A stretch of 14,498 nt of DNA from an uncultured Ruminococcus sp. GTDB lineage: Bacteria > Bacillota > Clostridia > Oscillospirales > CAG-272. Shown here in pieces: positions 5,909 through 14,280 of this stretch (the first letter of the stretch is position 1; each line of letters begins with the position of its first letter). Both the position numbers and the translations under genes were made by a program. The DNA lies in contig CACYWX010000124.1 of the NCBI GenBank assembly GCA_902778205.1, positions 1 to 14,498 on the forward strand, in the 5' to 3' direction. Under the pieces are notes generated by a model that saw only the letters and a program-made list of their open reading frames with translations, ran no database searches and was not told where the DNA came from.

Positions 5909-7495
5909 TCAGTCCAGACCCGCTCTCCGTCTCATATCCGCCTCCTCCAGCTCCGCCCGGCTCCTGTAGTCGTGCTGGGAGATCCGGAGCAGGAGGCCCA
6001 CCTCGTACATCTGCATGATGAGGGAGGAGCCGCCGTAGGAAAAGAACGGAAGGGATATGCCGGTATTCATATAGGTGGTGTCCACCACCATGTGGCCGAT
6101 GATCTGCACCGCGAAATGGGTGGTGATCCCGAAGGCGGTCAGCATGGAGAAGGAATCCTTCGCGCGGGACGCCACCCGGTAGCCCCGCCACAGAAAGGAG
6201 AAGAACAGAACGATCAGCACCGCCGCGCCCACGAAGCCGAACTCCTCGCACCAGATGGCGAAGATGAAGTCCGTATGGGCCGCGCCCAGGTAGCTGTACT
6301 TCTGCCGGCTCTGTCCCACGCCCACGCCGAAGAGACCTCCCGAGCCCACGGCGTACAGGCTCTGCATGGACTGCCAGCGGTCGGAGTCCGGGGAGAAGAT
6401 CCTGGTGAACCGGTCCCGGGCGTAGGGAACGATGACGATGTACGCCACCGCCGCCACGGCCAGCAGCGCCACGATGGTCACCGGAGCCCACCAGGGACGG
6501 CATTTGCGGTCCCCCATCACAAGGATCATGAACAGGCCGATCAGGCCGATTATCATGGTGCCCGACAGGTGGCGTCCGATGATGACCAGGCCGCAGGACA
6601 CGCCCACCAGAAGCCCCGGCAGAACCACGTTGTAGAGGTACTGGGATCCGGGGGAGACGGCGTCGGCCATGCGCTTCTTCATGACGTCGGCGTACATGGC
6701 CAGAAGCATGACCTCGCCGATCTTCATGATCTCCGAGGGCTGGATGGTGACCGGCACGCCGGGGATCTGGATCCAGCGCTGGGCCTGACCCTCCGAAATA
6801 CCCACGGAGCTCTTCAGCACGATCAGAAGACAGACCGCCGCGAAGGTCCAGACGCCGATGGGGATCAGCCGCCGCATGACGCGGTGCTCGTAGGGGATCT
6901 TCCAGCCGAGGACCATCATGATGAGTCCCAGCACCACGAAGATGCCCTGCCGGACGGCGTAGTACAGGGCCCCGTAATCCTTCCGGACCGCCAGGGGATA
7001 GCTGGCGCTGAGCACGGTGATGGACCCGAGGGACAAGAGGACCATGACCAGGATCAGAAGAGGACGGTCCACGCCGCTCTTCACCCGGACGATACCTCTC
7101 TGCCAGGCACTTTCCTGCCGCTCCTGCTGCTTCCACCGGGTCAGCTTCCGATCCTCGTACCGCTCGATGGTCCTCTGCTCCCTCCCCGCCGTTCTTTCTC
7201 CGCCCGGCACGGCGAGACCGCGGCCCGCGTTCAGTCCGGCGGCCTGAGAAGGAGTCCTTCGTTCCGCTCCGCCCCTGCCGTCCGTACTCCGGGAGGAGCC
7301 GGACCGGTAGGTGTTTCCGCTCCGCGCTCCGGCGTCCGGATAAACCGGGCGGTTCCGGTCCTGTGTCCGGGCGGGCGGATTCTGCGGGCTCCGGCGCACC
7401 TGATCCCGGGATCCGTTCCCGGAGTACGCCGCCATTTCCTCCGGAGTCCGGCGCGCGCGGGACACTTCGCCCCGATAGGGATTGGGTTCGTTCAT
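5909..7495 (-). CDS. ftsW: FtsW-type SEDS glycosyltransferase with a long N-terminal arm
   Basis: Polytopic SEDS protein that polymerises lipid II into glycan strands at the septum with its cognate class B PBP. It has 528 residues, whereas most FtsW proteins have about 380-420. Residues 1-141 form a basic, Arg/Gly/Ser/Pro-rich, probably disordered cytoplasmic arm, and the membrane domain runs from about 144 to 505. Recognisable SEDS signatures are IQPSEIMKIG (251-260), AAHTDFIFAIWCEEFGFVG (405-423) with the putative catalytic Asp409, and LPFFSYGGSSL (482-492). The usual PDxGT-like segment reads RHLSGT (308-313). ATG at 7495 has GGAGG six bases upstream. Context favours FtsW over RodA or SpoVE. 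It starts 51 bases after mraY. Confidence 0.93.
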   Translation of the reverse strand: MNEPNPYRGEVSRARRTPEEMAAYSGNGSRDQVRRSPQNPPARTQDRNRPVYPDAGARSGNTYRSGSSRSTDGRGGAERRTPSQAAGLNAGRGLAVPGGERTAGREQRTIERYEDRKLTRWKQQERQESAWQRGIVRVKSGVDRPLLILVMVLLSLGSITVLSASYPLAVRKDYGALYYAVRQGIFVVLGLIMMVLGWKIPYEHRVMRRLIPIGVWTFAAVCLLIVLKSSVGISEGQAQRWIQIPGVPVTIQPSEIMKIGEVMLLAMYADVMKKRMADAVSPGSQYLYNVVLPGLLVGVSCGLVIIGRHLSGTMIIGLIGLFMILVMGDRKCRPWWAPVTIVALLAVAAVAYIVIVPYARDRFTRIFSPDSDRWQSMQSLYAVGSGGLFGVGVGQSRQKYSYLGAAHTDFIFAIWCEEFGFVGAAVLIVLFFSFLWRGYRVASRAKDSFSMLTAFGITTHFAVQIIGHMVVDTTYMNTGISLPFFSYGGSSLIMQMYEVGLLLRISQHDYRSRAELEEADMRRRAGLD

Positions 7496-7546
7496 GCGCC
7501 GCCTCCGTTCCGATTGATCTTGAATCGATTCATGTTTCCGGGACCG

Positions 7547-8503
7547 TCACCGGAGTCCCCAGACCAGGGACACCGCGGACAGCACCGCCGTCACCACGGA
7601 CGCCACCGCCACGATCTTCACCTCCGACCAGCCCAGCTGCTCGAAGTGATGGTGGATGGGTGCCATTTTGAAAAGCCGCTTTCCGTGGGTCAGCTTGAAG
7701 TATCCCACCTGCAGCATGACCGACACAGTCTCGAGGATGTACCAGAAGCCGAACACGATCACAAGGAGGGGATTCTCCAGCATGAACGCGCCGCCCACCA
7801 CCAGTCCGCCGAGGAACAGGGAGCCCGTATCCCCCATGAACACCCGGGCGGGATAGAAATTATACACCAGAAAACCGGCGCACCCGCCGATCAGCACCGC
7901 CCCGAGGATCAGGGGGGACAGATCCGGACCTGCTCCGCCCGCGAAATACGCGGAGGCCGCGAAGAACACGCCCGCGATCAGGGTCACGCTGGAGCAGAGT
8001 CCGTCGATGCCGTCCGTCAGATTCACGGAATTCATGACGCCCACCAGCAGCAGCAGGGCGATCACGTAGTAGAAGATGCCGAAGTTCACGCTCTTCCCGA
8101 CGAAGGGGAAATAGATCTCCGTCATGGGAGGCAGGCCCTCCGCCCGGCGCACCATGGCCATGCCGAACAGGTAGAGCCCGGCGGCCAGCACCTGCAGGAG
8201 GAATTTCTGCGGGGCGGTCAGGCCCTCGTTCTGCTTCTTCCTCAGCTTGGCGCTGTCGTCGATCATGCCGATGAGTCCGCCGCAGAGTCCGAAGAACAGG
8301 GTGAACACCAGGGGCAGGCTCGCCCGCACTCCGTCCGTGACGGCGATGTACGCGCATCCCGCGATGCCGGTCAGGACCGCCGGAATGATGAAGGCAATGC
8401 CGCCCATGGTGGGGGTGCCCTCCTTGCTCTTGTGCCAGCGGGGACCGATGTCCAGGATGAACACTAAGACCATCGCCGCGATGAAAATCAGACTCTCCTG
8501 CAT
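7547..8503 (-). CDS. mraY: MraY, phospho-MurNAc-pentapeptide translocase
   Basis: Integral membrane enzyme that transfers phospho-MurNAc-pentapeptide to undecaprenyl phosphate, making lipid I. It has 318 residues. Motifs in order are HKSKEGTPTMGG (24-35), the catalytic Asp pair in IDDSAKLRKKQNEG (82-83), NLTDGIDGL (161-169), VFMGDTGSL (221-229) and APIHHHFE (281-288). The N-terminus is unusually short. The first hydrophobic stretch leads straight to DIGPRWH, without the LRxLKxGQxIRE stretch found between them in relatives. An in-frame TAA lies five codons before ATG 8503, so no longer start exists. The AAGGAA ribosome site is 11 bases away, rather far. murD, often next in such clusters, is absent. 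Confidence 0.96.
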   Translation of the reverse strand: MQESLIFIAAMVLVFILDIGPRWHKSKEGTPTMGGIAFIIPAVLTGIAGCAYIAVTDGVRASLPLVFTLFFGLCGGLIGMIDDSAKLRKKQNEGLTAPQKFLLQVLAAGLYLFGMAMVRRAEGLPPMTEIYFPFVGKSVNFGIFYYVIALLLLVGVMNSVNLTDGIDGLCSSVTLIAGVFFAASAYFAGGAGPDLSPLILGAVLIGGCAGFLVYNFYPARVFMGDTGSLFLGGLVVGGAFMLENPLLVIVFGFWYILETVSVMLQVGYFKLTHGKRLFKMAPIHHHFEQLGWSEVKIVAVASVVTAVLSAVSLVWGLR

Positions 8504-8562
8504 GGATGTTGTACTTCCTTAACCTGTATTCTTTCCTCAGACGGGAGGATTCCCTCCCCGGA

Positions 8563-10014
8563 TCACTTTCTCTTCTTCGCCTTCCGCTTCTTCATGCACT
8601 CGATGACCCGTTCGGCGGCGACGGCGCGGCTGGCCTTCACCAGAAGGATGTCACCGGGCTCCAGGGCTCCGAGGATCATGTCCGCCATGCCCTGCACGTC
8701 CCGGGTGTCCAGGCAGACGAAGACGTTCTCCGCCCGGATCCCCTTCTTGATGGCCGCCTCCGCCACGATGTCCGCGGTCATGCCGAAGCAGAAGAGCTTC
8801 TGCACGCCCATCTGCGCCACATACTGGCCGATCTGGTCATGCATGAGCCGGGAGTATTCGCCCAGCTCCAGCATATCGCCCAGAAGAGCGGTGGGACGCG
8901 CGCCTTTCTCCCCGGCCATGGCCACCAGCACGTCTATGGCGGCCCGCATGGATTCGGGAGAGGCGTTGTAGCAGTCGTCGATGACGGTGATGCCGCCCAC
9001 GTCGTAGATCTTCTGCCGCATGTCCGCGCCCACGAAGTTCTTCAGCCCCCGGCGGATGGCGTCGTCCGTCATGCCCAGAAGGACGCCCACGGCGTAGGCC
9101 GCCAGGGAGTTATAGACGTTGTGGCGGCCCAGGGCAGGCACCTCCACGTTGGTGACGGCCTTGTTCGCGTAGATCAGGTCGTAGACGATGCCGTCGGGCT
9201 TCTGACGGATGTTCACCGCCCGGAAGTCGCCGGTGTGGTTGTAGACGCTCATGAGGCGGGGCTTTTTCGGCAGCTTCTCAGCCTCCGCCGCCAGAAGGGG
9301 TTCGTCCGCGTTCAGCAGCAGGATCCCATCCTCCGGCATGCCGAGGCGGATCTCCATCTTGGCCCGGCAGATGTTCTCCCGGGTCCCTAGGGAAGCCAGG
9401 TGGGAGGTGCCGATATTGGTCACCAGGGCGATGTCGGGCCGGGCGATTTTCGACATGGTCTCGATCTCGCCCAGATTGCTCATGCCCATCTCCAGCACCG
9501 CAACCTCGTCCCGGGGACCGATGCCGAAGACGGTCAGGGGAAGGCCGATGACGCTGTTGTAGTTGCCCTGGGTCTTGTAGGCCCGGAATCCCGCCGAAGC
9601 CACGGCGTAGATGAATTCCTTGGTGGTGGTCTTTCCCACGGAGCCGGTCACCGCCACGAATTTTGCCTTCGTGTGGTTCCGGTATTCCGCCGCCAGCCGT
9701 CCGAGGGCCGCCACGGTGTCCTCCACCAGAACGGCGGCAAAGGGCTTTCCGGAGGCCGCGGCGCCGTCCGGCACGAACTGGCAGAGGAAGCAGGAGGAGC
9801 CCGCCTCCAGCGCCTGCGGAATGAAGTCGTTGCCGTCGTTCCGCTCGCCCTTGATGGCGGCGAACAGGATCCCGGCTCCGGCTTCCCGGGAGTCGATGGC
9901 CACTCCGGTGACCGCCTCCCCGCCGTCCGCGCCTCCGTACAGCGCCAGCTTTCCACCCACAATCACGGCAATCTCCGCCGGCGTATACGTCCTCAGCTTC
10001 AGTTCCACGCTCAT
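8563..10014 (-). CDS. murF: MurF, D-Ala-D-Ala adding ligase
   Basis: Cytosolic ATP-dependent Mur ligase that adds D-alanyl-D-alanine to UDP-MurNAc-tripeptide, completing the pentapeptide. It has 483 residues, slightly longer than the usual 450 or so. The N-terminal substrate domain spans about 1-115. The central ATPase domain has the P-loop TGSVGKTT (123-130), NYNSVIGLPLT (151-161), EMGM (175-178) and NIGTSHL (200-206). The C-terminal domain has DDCYNASPESM (346-356) and LGDMLELG (378-385). The protein ends in a Lys/Arg run (KKRKAKKRK). ATG at 10014 follows GGGGAAG six bases upstream. It lies 68 bases after murE and 59 bases before mraY. Confidence 0.97.
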   Translation of the reverse strand: MSVELKLRTYTPAEIAVIVGGKLALYGGADGGEAVTGVAIDSREAGAGILFAAIKGERNDGNDFIPQALEAGSSCFLCQFVPDGAAASGKPFAAVLVEDTVAALGRLAAEYRNHTKAKFVAVTGSVGKTTTKEFIYAVASAGFRAYKTQGNYNSVIGLPLTVFGIGPRDEVAVLEMGMSNLGEIETMSKIARPDIALVTNIGTSHLASLGTRENICRAKMEIRLGMPEDGILLLNADEPLLAAEAEKLPKKPRLMSVYNHTGDFRAVNIRQKPDGIVYDLIYANKAVTNVEVPALGRHNVYNSLAAYAVGVLLGMTDDAIRRGLKNFVGADMRQKIYDVGGITVIDDCYNASPESMRAAIDVLVAMAGEKGARPTALLGDMLELGEYSRLMHDQIGQYVAQMGVQKLFCFGMTADIVAEAAIKKGIRAENVFVCLDTRDVQGMADMILGALEPGDILLVKASRAVAAERVIECMKKRKAKKRK

Positions 10015-10082
10015 GTCGCTCTTCCCCGCTCTTTCCCGTTCCGCAGACGCCGCACGGCGGAGCCCGCCTCAAATTCAATGAT

Positions 10083-11690
10083 TCAGATCCCGTCCGGATG
10101 ATTCTCCCGATCCTCCCCCTGCCCGCCGGACGTCTCCCGGGCGGAGGAACCGTATGTCTCAAGCGCTTCGGCCGCCACCGCTTCCTCGTCGAAGGGTTCC
10201 CTGCCGTCCGCCGTGATCTCGTATTTTTCGTGGCCCTTTCCCAGAAGCAGGACCGTTCCGTCCCGGGGAGCGGATCCCACGGCGTACCGGATGGCCCTCG
10301 CCCGGTCCGGAATGACCGCGCAGGGACCGTGCCCACGGAAGCCGGCGAGTATGTCCCGGAAAATGGCGTCCGGATCCTCGCTCCGGGGATTGTCGGAGGT
10401 GACCACCGTTTCGTCCGCCAGCCGCTCCGCGATCTGAGCCATGAGGGGCCTTTTGCTCCGGTCCCGGTCCCCCCCGCAGCCGAACACCACGGTGAGCCGC
10501 CCCGGAGAGAATTCACGAACCGCCGTCAGGACCGCCTCCATGGCGTCCGGCGTATGGGCGTAGTCGATGAACACCGCCGGTTTTTCCGCGCCGTCCCGGA
10601 CTCTCACCCGGATCAGCCGTCCGTCCGCGCCCCGGAAGCCTGCCACGGCATCCCGCACCACCGCCGGATCCGCTCCGGTCAGAAGAGCCGCCGCGGAGGC
10701 CAGCATGGTGTTGTAGACGGAATACCGCCCCGGCATGGGAGTCCTGACCCGGAAGGCTGCCCTGCCCGAGAAGAACAGGTACTCCATCCCCTCCGGCCCC
10801 AGGGACCGGATCCGACGGGCCGTCACGTCGCCGCGCCGTTTTCCCGCCGTCCGTCTCATGCCCGCGGACCTCTCATCGCCGGCGGAGCAGAGGATCGTGT
10901 CCGTCTCCGGGAACATGGAGGGCAGCCGGACGAGCCACCGGTCGTCCCCGTTGATGACGGCCCGGGGGACGCCCTTCATGAGGGAGGCCTTCGCGTGGAA
11001 GTAATCCTCCATGGTCCGGTGAAAATCCAGGTGCTCCGGCGAGAGATTGGTAAACACGGCGATGTCCGGCACCACGGCCGCCGTCTTTTTCAGGGCCAGG
11101 GACTGGGAGGACGCCTCGAAGAGGAACGCCCCGCACCCGGCATCCCGCATGGTCCGCGCCGCCGTGAAGAAGTACTCGGGATCCGGCGTCGTCATGGCCC
11201 CGGGGATGTCGGAAACCGAAGAGCCTCCGTTGTCCCCCAGGTCCACGGGCACGCCGCCGGCCTCGCACCGCACGGTGGTGACGACTCCGGTTTTCCGCCC
11301 TGCCGCCCGGAGGATCTCCGACAGCAGAAGGGTCACCGTGGTCTTCCCGGCGGTCCCGGTGACGGCGATTTTCAGCATCCCGTCCGCCGGCCGTCCGGTG
11401 TAATTGTTCCAGAGAAGGGATTCGGCCAGGCGGGTGTCCGGCGTCAGGAGCATCTTCTCCTCCGGCACCCCGGGAACGGGACGCTCGCCGAGAATATATG
11501 CCGCGCCCGCCGCCAGAGCCTCAGCCGCCGCGTCGTGTCCGTCCCGCCTCGTCCCCTTCAGACAGACGAAGAGGCAGCCGGGGCACGCGCGTCTCGAATC
11601 AGAGCGGATCCCCAGGATCTCCCCCTCCCCGAAATCCCGGGGAAGCGGAGAGGTCAGGGGAACGCCCTCGAACAGCTTGTCGTTTCGCAT
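10083..11690 (-). CDS. murE: MurE, UDP-MurNAc-tripeptide synthetase (meso-DAP type)
   Basis: Cytosolic Mur ligase that adds the third stem-peptide residue. It has 535 residues, somewhat longer than the common 480-500. The P-loop is TGTAGKTT (111-118), where GTNGKTT is usual. TTPD (167-170), the lysine expected to be carbamylated (Lys234 in YFHAKASLM), FIDYAHTPDAM (374-384), VFGCGGDRDRSKRP (402-415) and GKGHE (484-488) are present. The specificity motif DNPRSEDP (433-440) is the meso-diaminopimelate form, not the DDPN of lysine-adding enzymes, so a DAP-type peptidoglycan is predicted. The last 25 or so residues are a polar tail. ATG at 11690 has GGGAGG five bases upstream. Confidence 0.97.
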   Translation of the reverse strand: MRNDKLFEGVPLTSPLPRDFGEGEILGIRSDSRRACPGCLFVCLKGTRRDGHDAAAEALAAGAAYILGERPVPGVPEEKMLLTPDTRLAESLLWNNYTGRPADGMLKIAVTGTAGKTTVTLLLSEILRAAGRKTGVVTTVRCEAGGVPVDLGDNGGSSVSDIPGAMTTPDPEYFFTAARTMRDAGCGAFLFEASSQSLALKKTAAVVPDIAVFTNLSPEHLDFHRTMEDYFHAKASLMKGVPRAVINGDDRWLVRLPSMFPETDTILCSAGDERSAGMRRTAGKRRGDVTARRIRSLGPEGMEYLFFSGRAAFRVRTPMPGRYSVYNTMLASAAALLTGADPAVVRDAVAGFRGADGRLIRVRVRDGAEKPAVFIDYAHTPDAMEAVLTAVREFSPGRLTVVFGCGGDRDRSKRPLMAQIAERLADETVVTSDNPRSEDPDAIFRDILAGFRGHGPCAVIPDRARAIRYAVGSAPRDGTVLLLGKGHEKYEITADGREPFDEEAVAAEALETYGSSARETSGGQGEDRENHPDGI

Positions 11691-11738
11691 GGATTCCTCC
11701 CGGAGATGGAATGGTGTTTCACGTCTCTTTCGGAATCC
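11691..11738 (-). promoter_or_regulatory. Inverted repeat overlapping the murE ribosome site
   Basis: On the minus strand, GGATTCC (11738-11732) is complementary to GGAATCC (11697-11691). The second arm lies directly before the murE ATG and touches its GGGAGG ribosome site. Pairing would bury the start region. The stem is seven pairs with a 34-base loop, so it could be chance. Confidence 0.25.
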
Positions 11739-11762
11739 TTTGCTTTCAATATCAATCCATTA

Positions 11763-14111
11763 TCAGTCCGTGCCGTCCAGGTGGCGCAGCTCGATCACCA
11801 CCACGCTGCCCCGGGTCACCACGGAATCCGCCGCCGGGGTCTGCCGGATGACGGTGGCCGTGGAGCCGTTGACGGAGCCGGAATAGGTGACGTTCAGGCC
11901 CGCGTTCAGGGCGGCCGCGTTGGCGTCGTAGGCCGTCATGCCCATGAGGTCGGGCACGGTGACGGTGTTCTCCGGACGCTCGCTTCCCGTATACAGGATC
12001 AGTAGCCCCGTGCCGGAGGAGATCTTTGAGCCGGGCTCCGGAACCTGCGCGGACACCGTTTCGCCCTCGCCCACGATCTCGTATTTCACACCCCGTCCGT
12101 TCAGGTCGTTGACGGCGTTCTCCACCCGGCTTCCCACGTAGTTGGTCAGAGTCACGTCCCGGGCCGCCATCTCTTCCGCCGTGAACTGGGGCTCCACGCC
12201 CAGATACGGGAGAACATAGGACAACAGGCTCGAAATATAGGGAGCCGCCACCACGCCGCCGTAGGGCACCGATTCCATGGGCTTGTCGACCATGATCAGC
12301 GCGGAGATCTTCGGATCGTCCGCCGGTGCGTAGGCCACGGTGGAGCCCACCCGGTAGGGGGTGTTCCCGAACTCGTCGAATTCGTCCTTCTTTTCGGAGG
12401 TGCCCGTCTTGGCCGCCACCCGGTAGCCCTTGACATAGGCGTTCTTGGCAGCGCCGTCCGTGTCCACGCCCTCCTCCAGGATCTCGCCGATGTGCTCGCA
12501 GGTGGCGGTGGATACGACCTGACGCACGATCTCGGTCTCATAGGACTGGATCACGTTGCCGTCGTCGTCCACCACCTCCTTCAGAAGGTGGGGCGTCATC
12601 AGGTATCCGCCGCTGGCCACCGCCGTGATGGCGCGCAGCTGCTGGATGGGCGTCGTCCGGAAGGTCTGGCCGAAGGAATACACCGCCAGGGACACGTTGG
12701 AGAAGTCCCGGTAAGGCGCGTACACCGTGAAGCTCTCGCCGGGCAGATCGATGCCGGTCCGTCCGCCGTAGCCGAAGGCCAGGAAGTAGTCATAGAAGGT
12801 CTCCCGCCCGATGCGCTCCGCCACCTGCATCAGCGTCGGATTGCAGGACTGCTGCAGGCCGTAGCGGAAGGTGACGGTGCCGTGGCCGGAGGTCTCGGCG
12901 CATTTGATGGGATGGGGCCAGCCCTCCACCATGTAGTAGCCCGGGCAGGTGAAGTAGTCGTTGTCGCTGACCACGCCCTCGTCGAAGGCCATGGAGGTGG
13001 TCACCACCTTGAAGGTGGAGCCGGGCTCGTAGGTCTCGCTGACGCACTTGTTGTTCCACATGGTCAACAGCAGCTGGTTATAGGCCGCCATGTACTCGTC
13101 GGAGCCCTCGGCGTACCCGGTGGCCTCCAGCTCCGCCATGGAGTAGGGATCCAGCACCGACGGCGTGTTGCAGTTGAAGGAGGGATATACGGCCATGGCC
13201 AGCACGCCCGCCGTCTCCGTGTCCATGACGATGCCGCAGACGCGCGCCGCCGCCCCGGACTCGACGAAGGTCTTTTCCAGCTGGTTCTCCAGCTCGTACT
13301 GGATGTACATATCCAGGGTGGTGACAATGTTGTAGCCGTTGGTGGCCTCGATCATCCGCTCGTACTCAAAGGGCATGTCGTTGTTCTGGGCGTCCTGGGC
13401 CAGGATATAGCGGCCCGAGGTCCCCTCCAGCACGTTGTTGTAGTACCGCTCCAGCCCGTAGACCCCCACTCCCTCGGAGTTGGTGAAGCCGATGACGTGA
13501 CAGGCCAGGCTCTCCTTGGGGTAGTACCGCTTGGAGGACGCCTCGAAGTAGATCTCGTCTCTGAGGCCGAATTTGGCGATGAAGCTCTCGATGCGGTCCG
13601 CGATGTCCTGCTCCACCTCGCGCTCCACCACCTCGTAGTACCGCTCGGTCTTCCGGGCTTTCTCCAGGATGAAGGACCGGTCCCGCTTGGGCAGATAGGC
13701 GGACAGCACGTCGGCGATGATCTCGTCCAGATCGTCTCCGCTGCAGAACAGCTCGTAGTCGGAATCCTCCCAGACGTAGTGTACGTCGTTTTTGGGATCA
13801 CTGTCGGCGTTCTTCTTTTCGTTGGCCTGCATGGTGACCAGAATGTCGTGGGGAGACAGGATGACGTTGTAGACCGTCTTGTTGGCCGCCAGGATATTGC
13901 CGTTGCGGTCCGTGATGTTGCCGCGTTCGGGATTGATGGTGGTGTCCCTGGTCAGCTGGTTCAGCACCCGGGATTCGTAATAGTCGTGATCCGCGATCTG
14001 AAGCTTGGCGAGCCGTCCCACCACCACCACGGCCGCCAGCAGGAAGAAGGCGAAGGTCATGTAGATCCGCTTCGTGGTGATGCGGTCGATCCGGTTGTAT
14101 TCTTGATTCAT
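11763..14111 (-). CDS. Class B penicillin-binding protein with two PASTA domains (SpoVD/PBP2x type)
   Basis: Septal transpeptidase that crosslinks the glycan made by FtsW. It has 782 residues. A short cytoplasmic start and one membrane helix (about 18-36) are followed by the dimerisation/pedestal region (about 50-240), in which residues 100-175 form an acidic insertion-like stretch. The transpeptidase domain (about 255-630) has STFK with nucleophile Ser365, SCN (422-424) and KTG (568-570). Two PASTA repeats follow, at about 650-708 and 715-776; such repeats occur in SpoVD and PBP2x. ATG at 14111 has CGGAG about six bases upstream. It lies between ftsL and murE, where SpoVD or PBP2B homologues usually lie. 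Whether it serves vegetative division or sporulation cannot be told here. As the only class B PBP visible, it is the likely partner of FtsW. Confidence 0.96.
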   Translation of the reverse strand: MNQEYNRIDRITTKRIYMTFAFFLLAAVVVVGRLAKLQIADHDYYESRVLNQLTRDTTINPERGNITDRNGNILAANKTVYNVILSPHDILVTMQANEKKNADSDPKNDVHYVWEDSDYELFCSGDDLDEIIADVLSAYLPKRDRSFILEKARKTERYYEVVEREVEQDIADRIESFIAKFGLRDEIYFEASSKRYYPKESLACHVIGFTNSEGVGVYGLERYYNNVLEGTSGRYILAQDAQNNDMPFEYERMIEATNGYNIVTTLDMYIQYELENQLEKTFVESGAAARVCGIVMDTETAGVLAMAVYPSFNCNTPSVLDPYSMAELEATGYAEGSDEYMAAYNQLLLTMWNNKCVSETYEPGSTFKVVTTSMAFDEGVVSDNDYFTCPGYYMVEGWPHPIKCAETSGHGTVTFRYGLQQSCNPTLMQVAERIGRETFYDYFLAFGYGGRTGIDLPGESFTVYAPYRDFSNVSLAVYSFGQTFRTTPIQQLRAITAVASGGYLMTPHLLKEVVDDDGNVIQSYETEIVRQVVSTATCEHIGEILEEGVDTDGAAKNAYVKGYRVAAKTGTSEKKDEFDEFGNTPYRVGSTVAYAPADDPKISALIMVDKPMESVPYGGVVAAPYISSLLSYVLPYLGVEPQFTAEEMAARDVTLTNYVGSRVENAVNDLNGRGVKYEIVGEGETVSAQVPEPGSKISSGTGLLILYTGSERPENTVTVPDLMGMTAYDANAAALNAGLNVTYSGSVNGSTATVIRQTPAADSVVTRGSVVVIELRHLDGTD

Positions 14112-14121
14112 GGATGCTCCG

Positions 14122-14255
14122 CCGGGAGGTCCGCTCCCGGATCAGGACGGAAGGTTCTCTGTCCGTCAGTGTATGTGCCCGTGCCGGAAGGTATGCCTCC
14201 GGACCGGACTGTCGAAAACGAACGGGCTGCCTTGCCGGTTGGGGCTGCAGCCCGT
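14122..14255 (-). other. Four consecutive stem-loops in the ftsL-PBP gap
   Basis: In transcription order the stems are as follows. ACGGGCTGC pairs with GCAGCCCGT (14222-14255, nine pairs, 16-base loop). CCGGAGG pairs with CCTTCCGG with one bulge and a CATA loop (14184-14202). GACGGA pairs with TCCGTC (14146-14167). CCGGGAG pairs with CTCCCGG around CGGAC (14122-14140). They do not overlap and fill most of the 169-base gap. The last ends 10 bases before the PBP start codon, just ahead of its ribosome site. No T-tract follows any stem apart from TCGTTTTCG after the first. Confidence 0.45.
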
Positions 14256-14280
14256 CGTATGGATTTCGTCGGTGATGGGC

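Noticed and set aside
7521..7532. TGAATCGATTCA palindrome between mraY and ftsW
   Set aside because: It is perfect but only 12 bases with no loop, has no second copy in the window, and fits chance.
5759..8467. A 902-codon plus-strand open frame across ftsW and mraY
   Set aside because: It is antisense to genes with complete family motifs. Its translation is His/Gly/Asp/Arg-rich and without recognisable domains, as expected from the reverse reading of GC-rich codons. Similar long antisense frames at 1712-3016, 3079-4770, 10098-12005 and 12492-14288 are rejected for the same reason.
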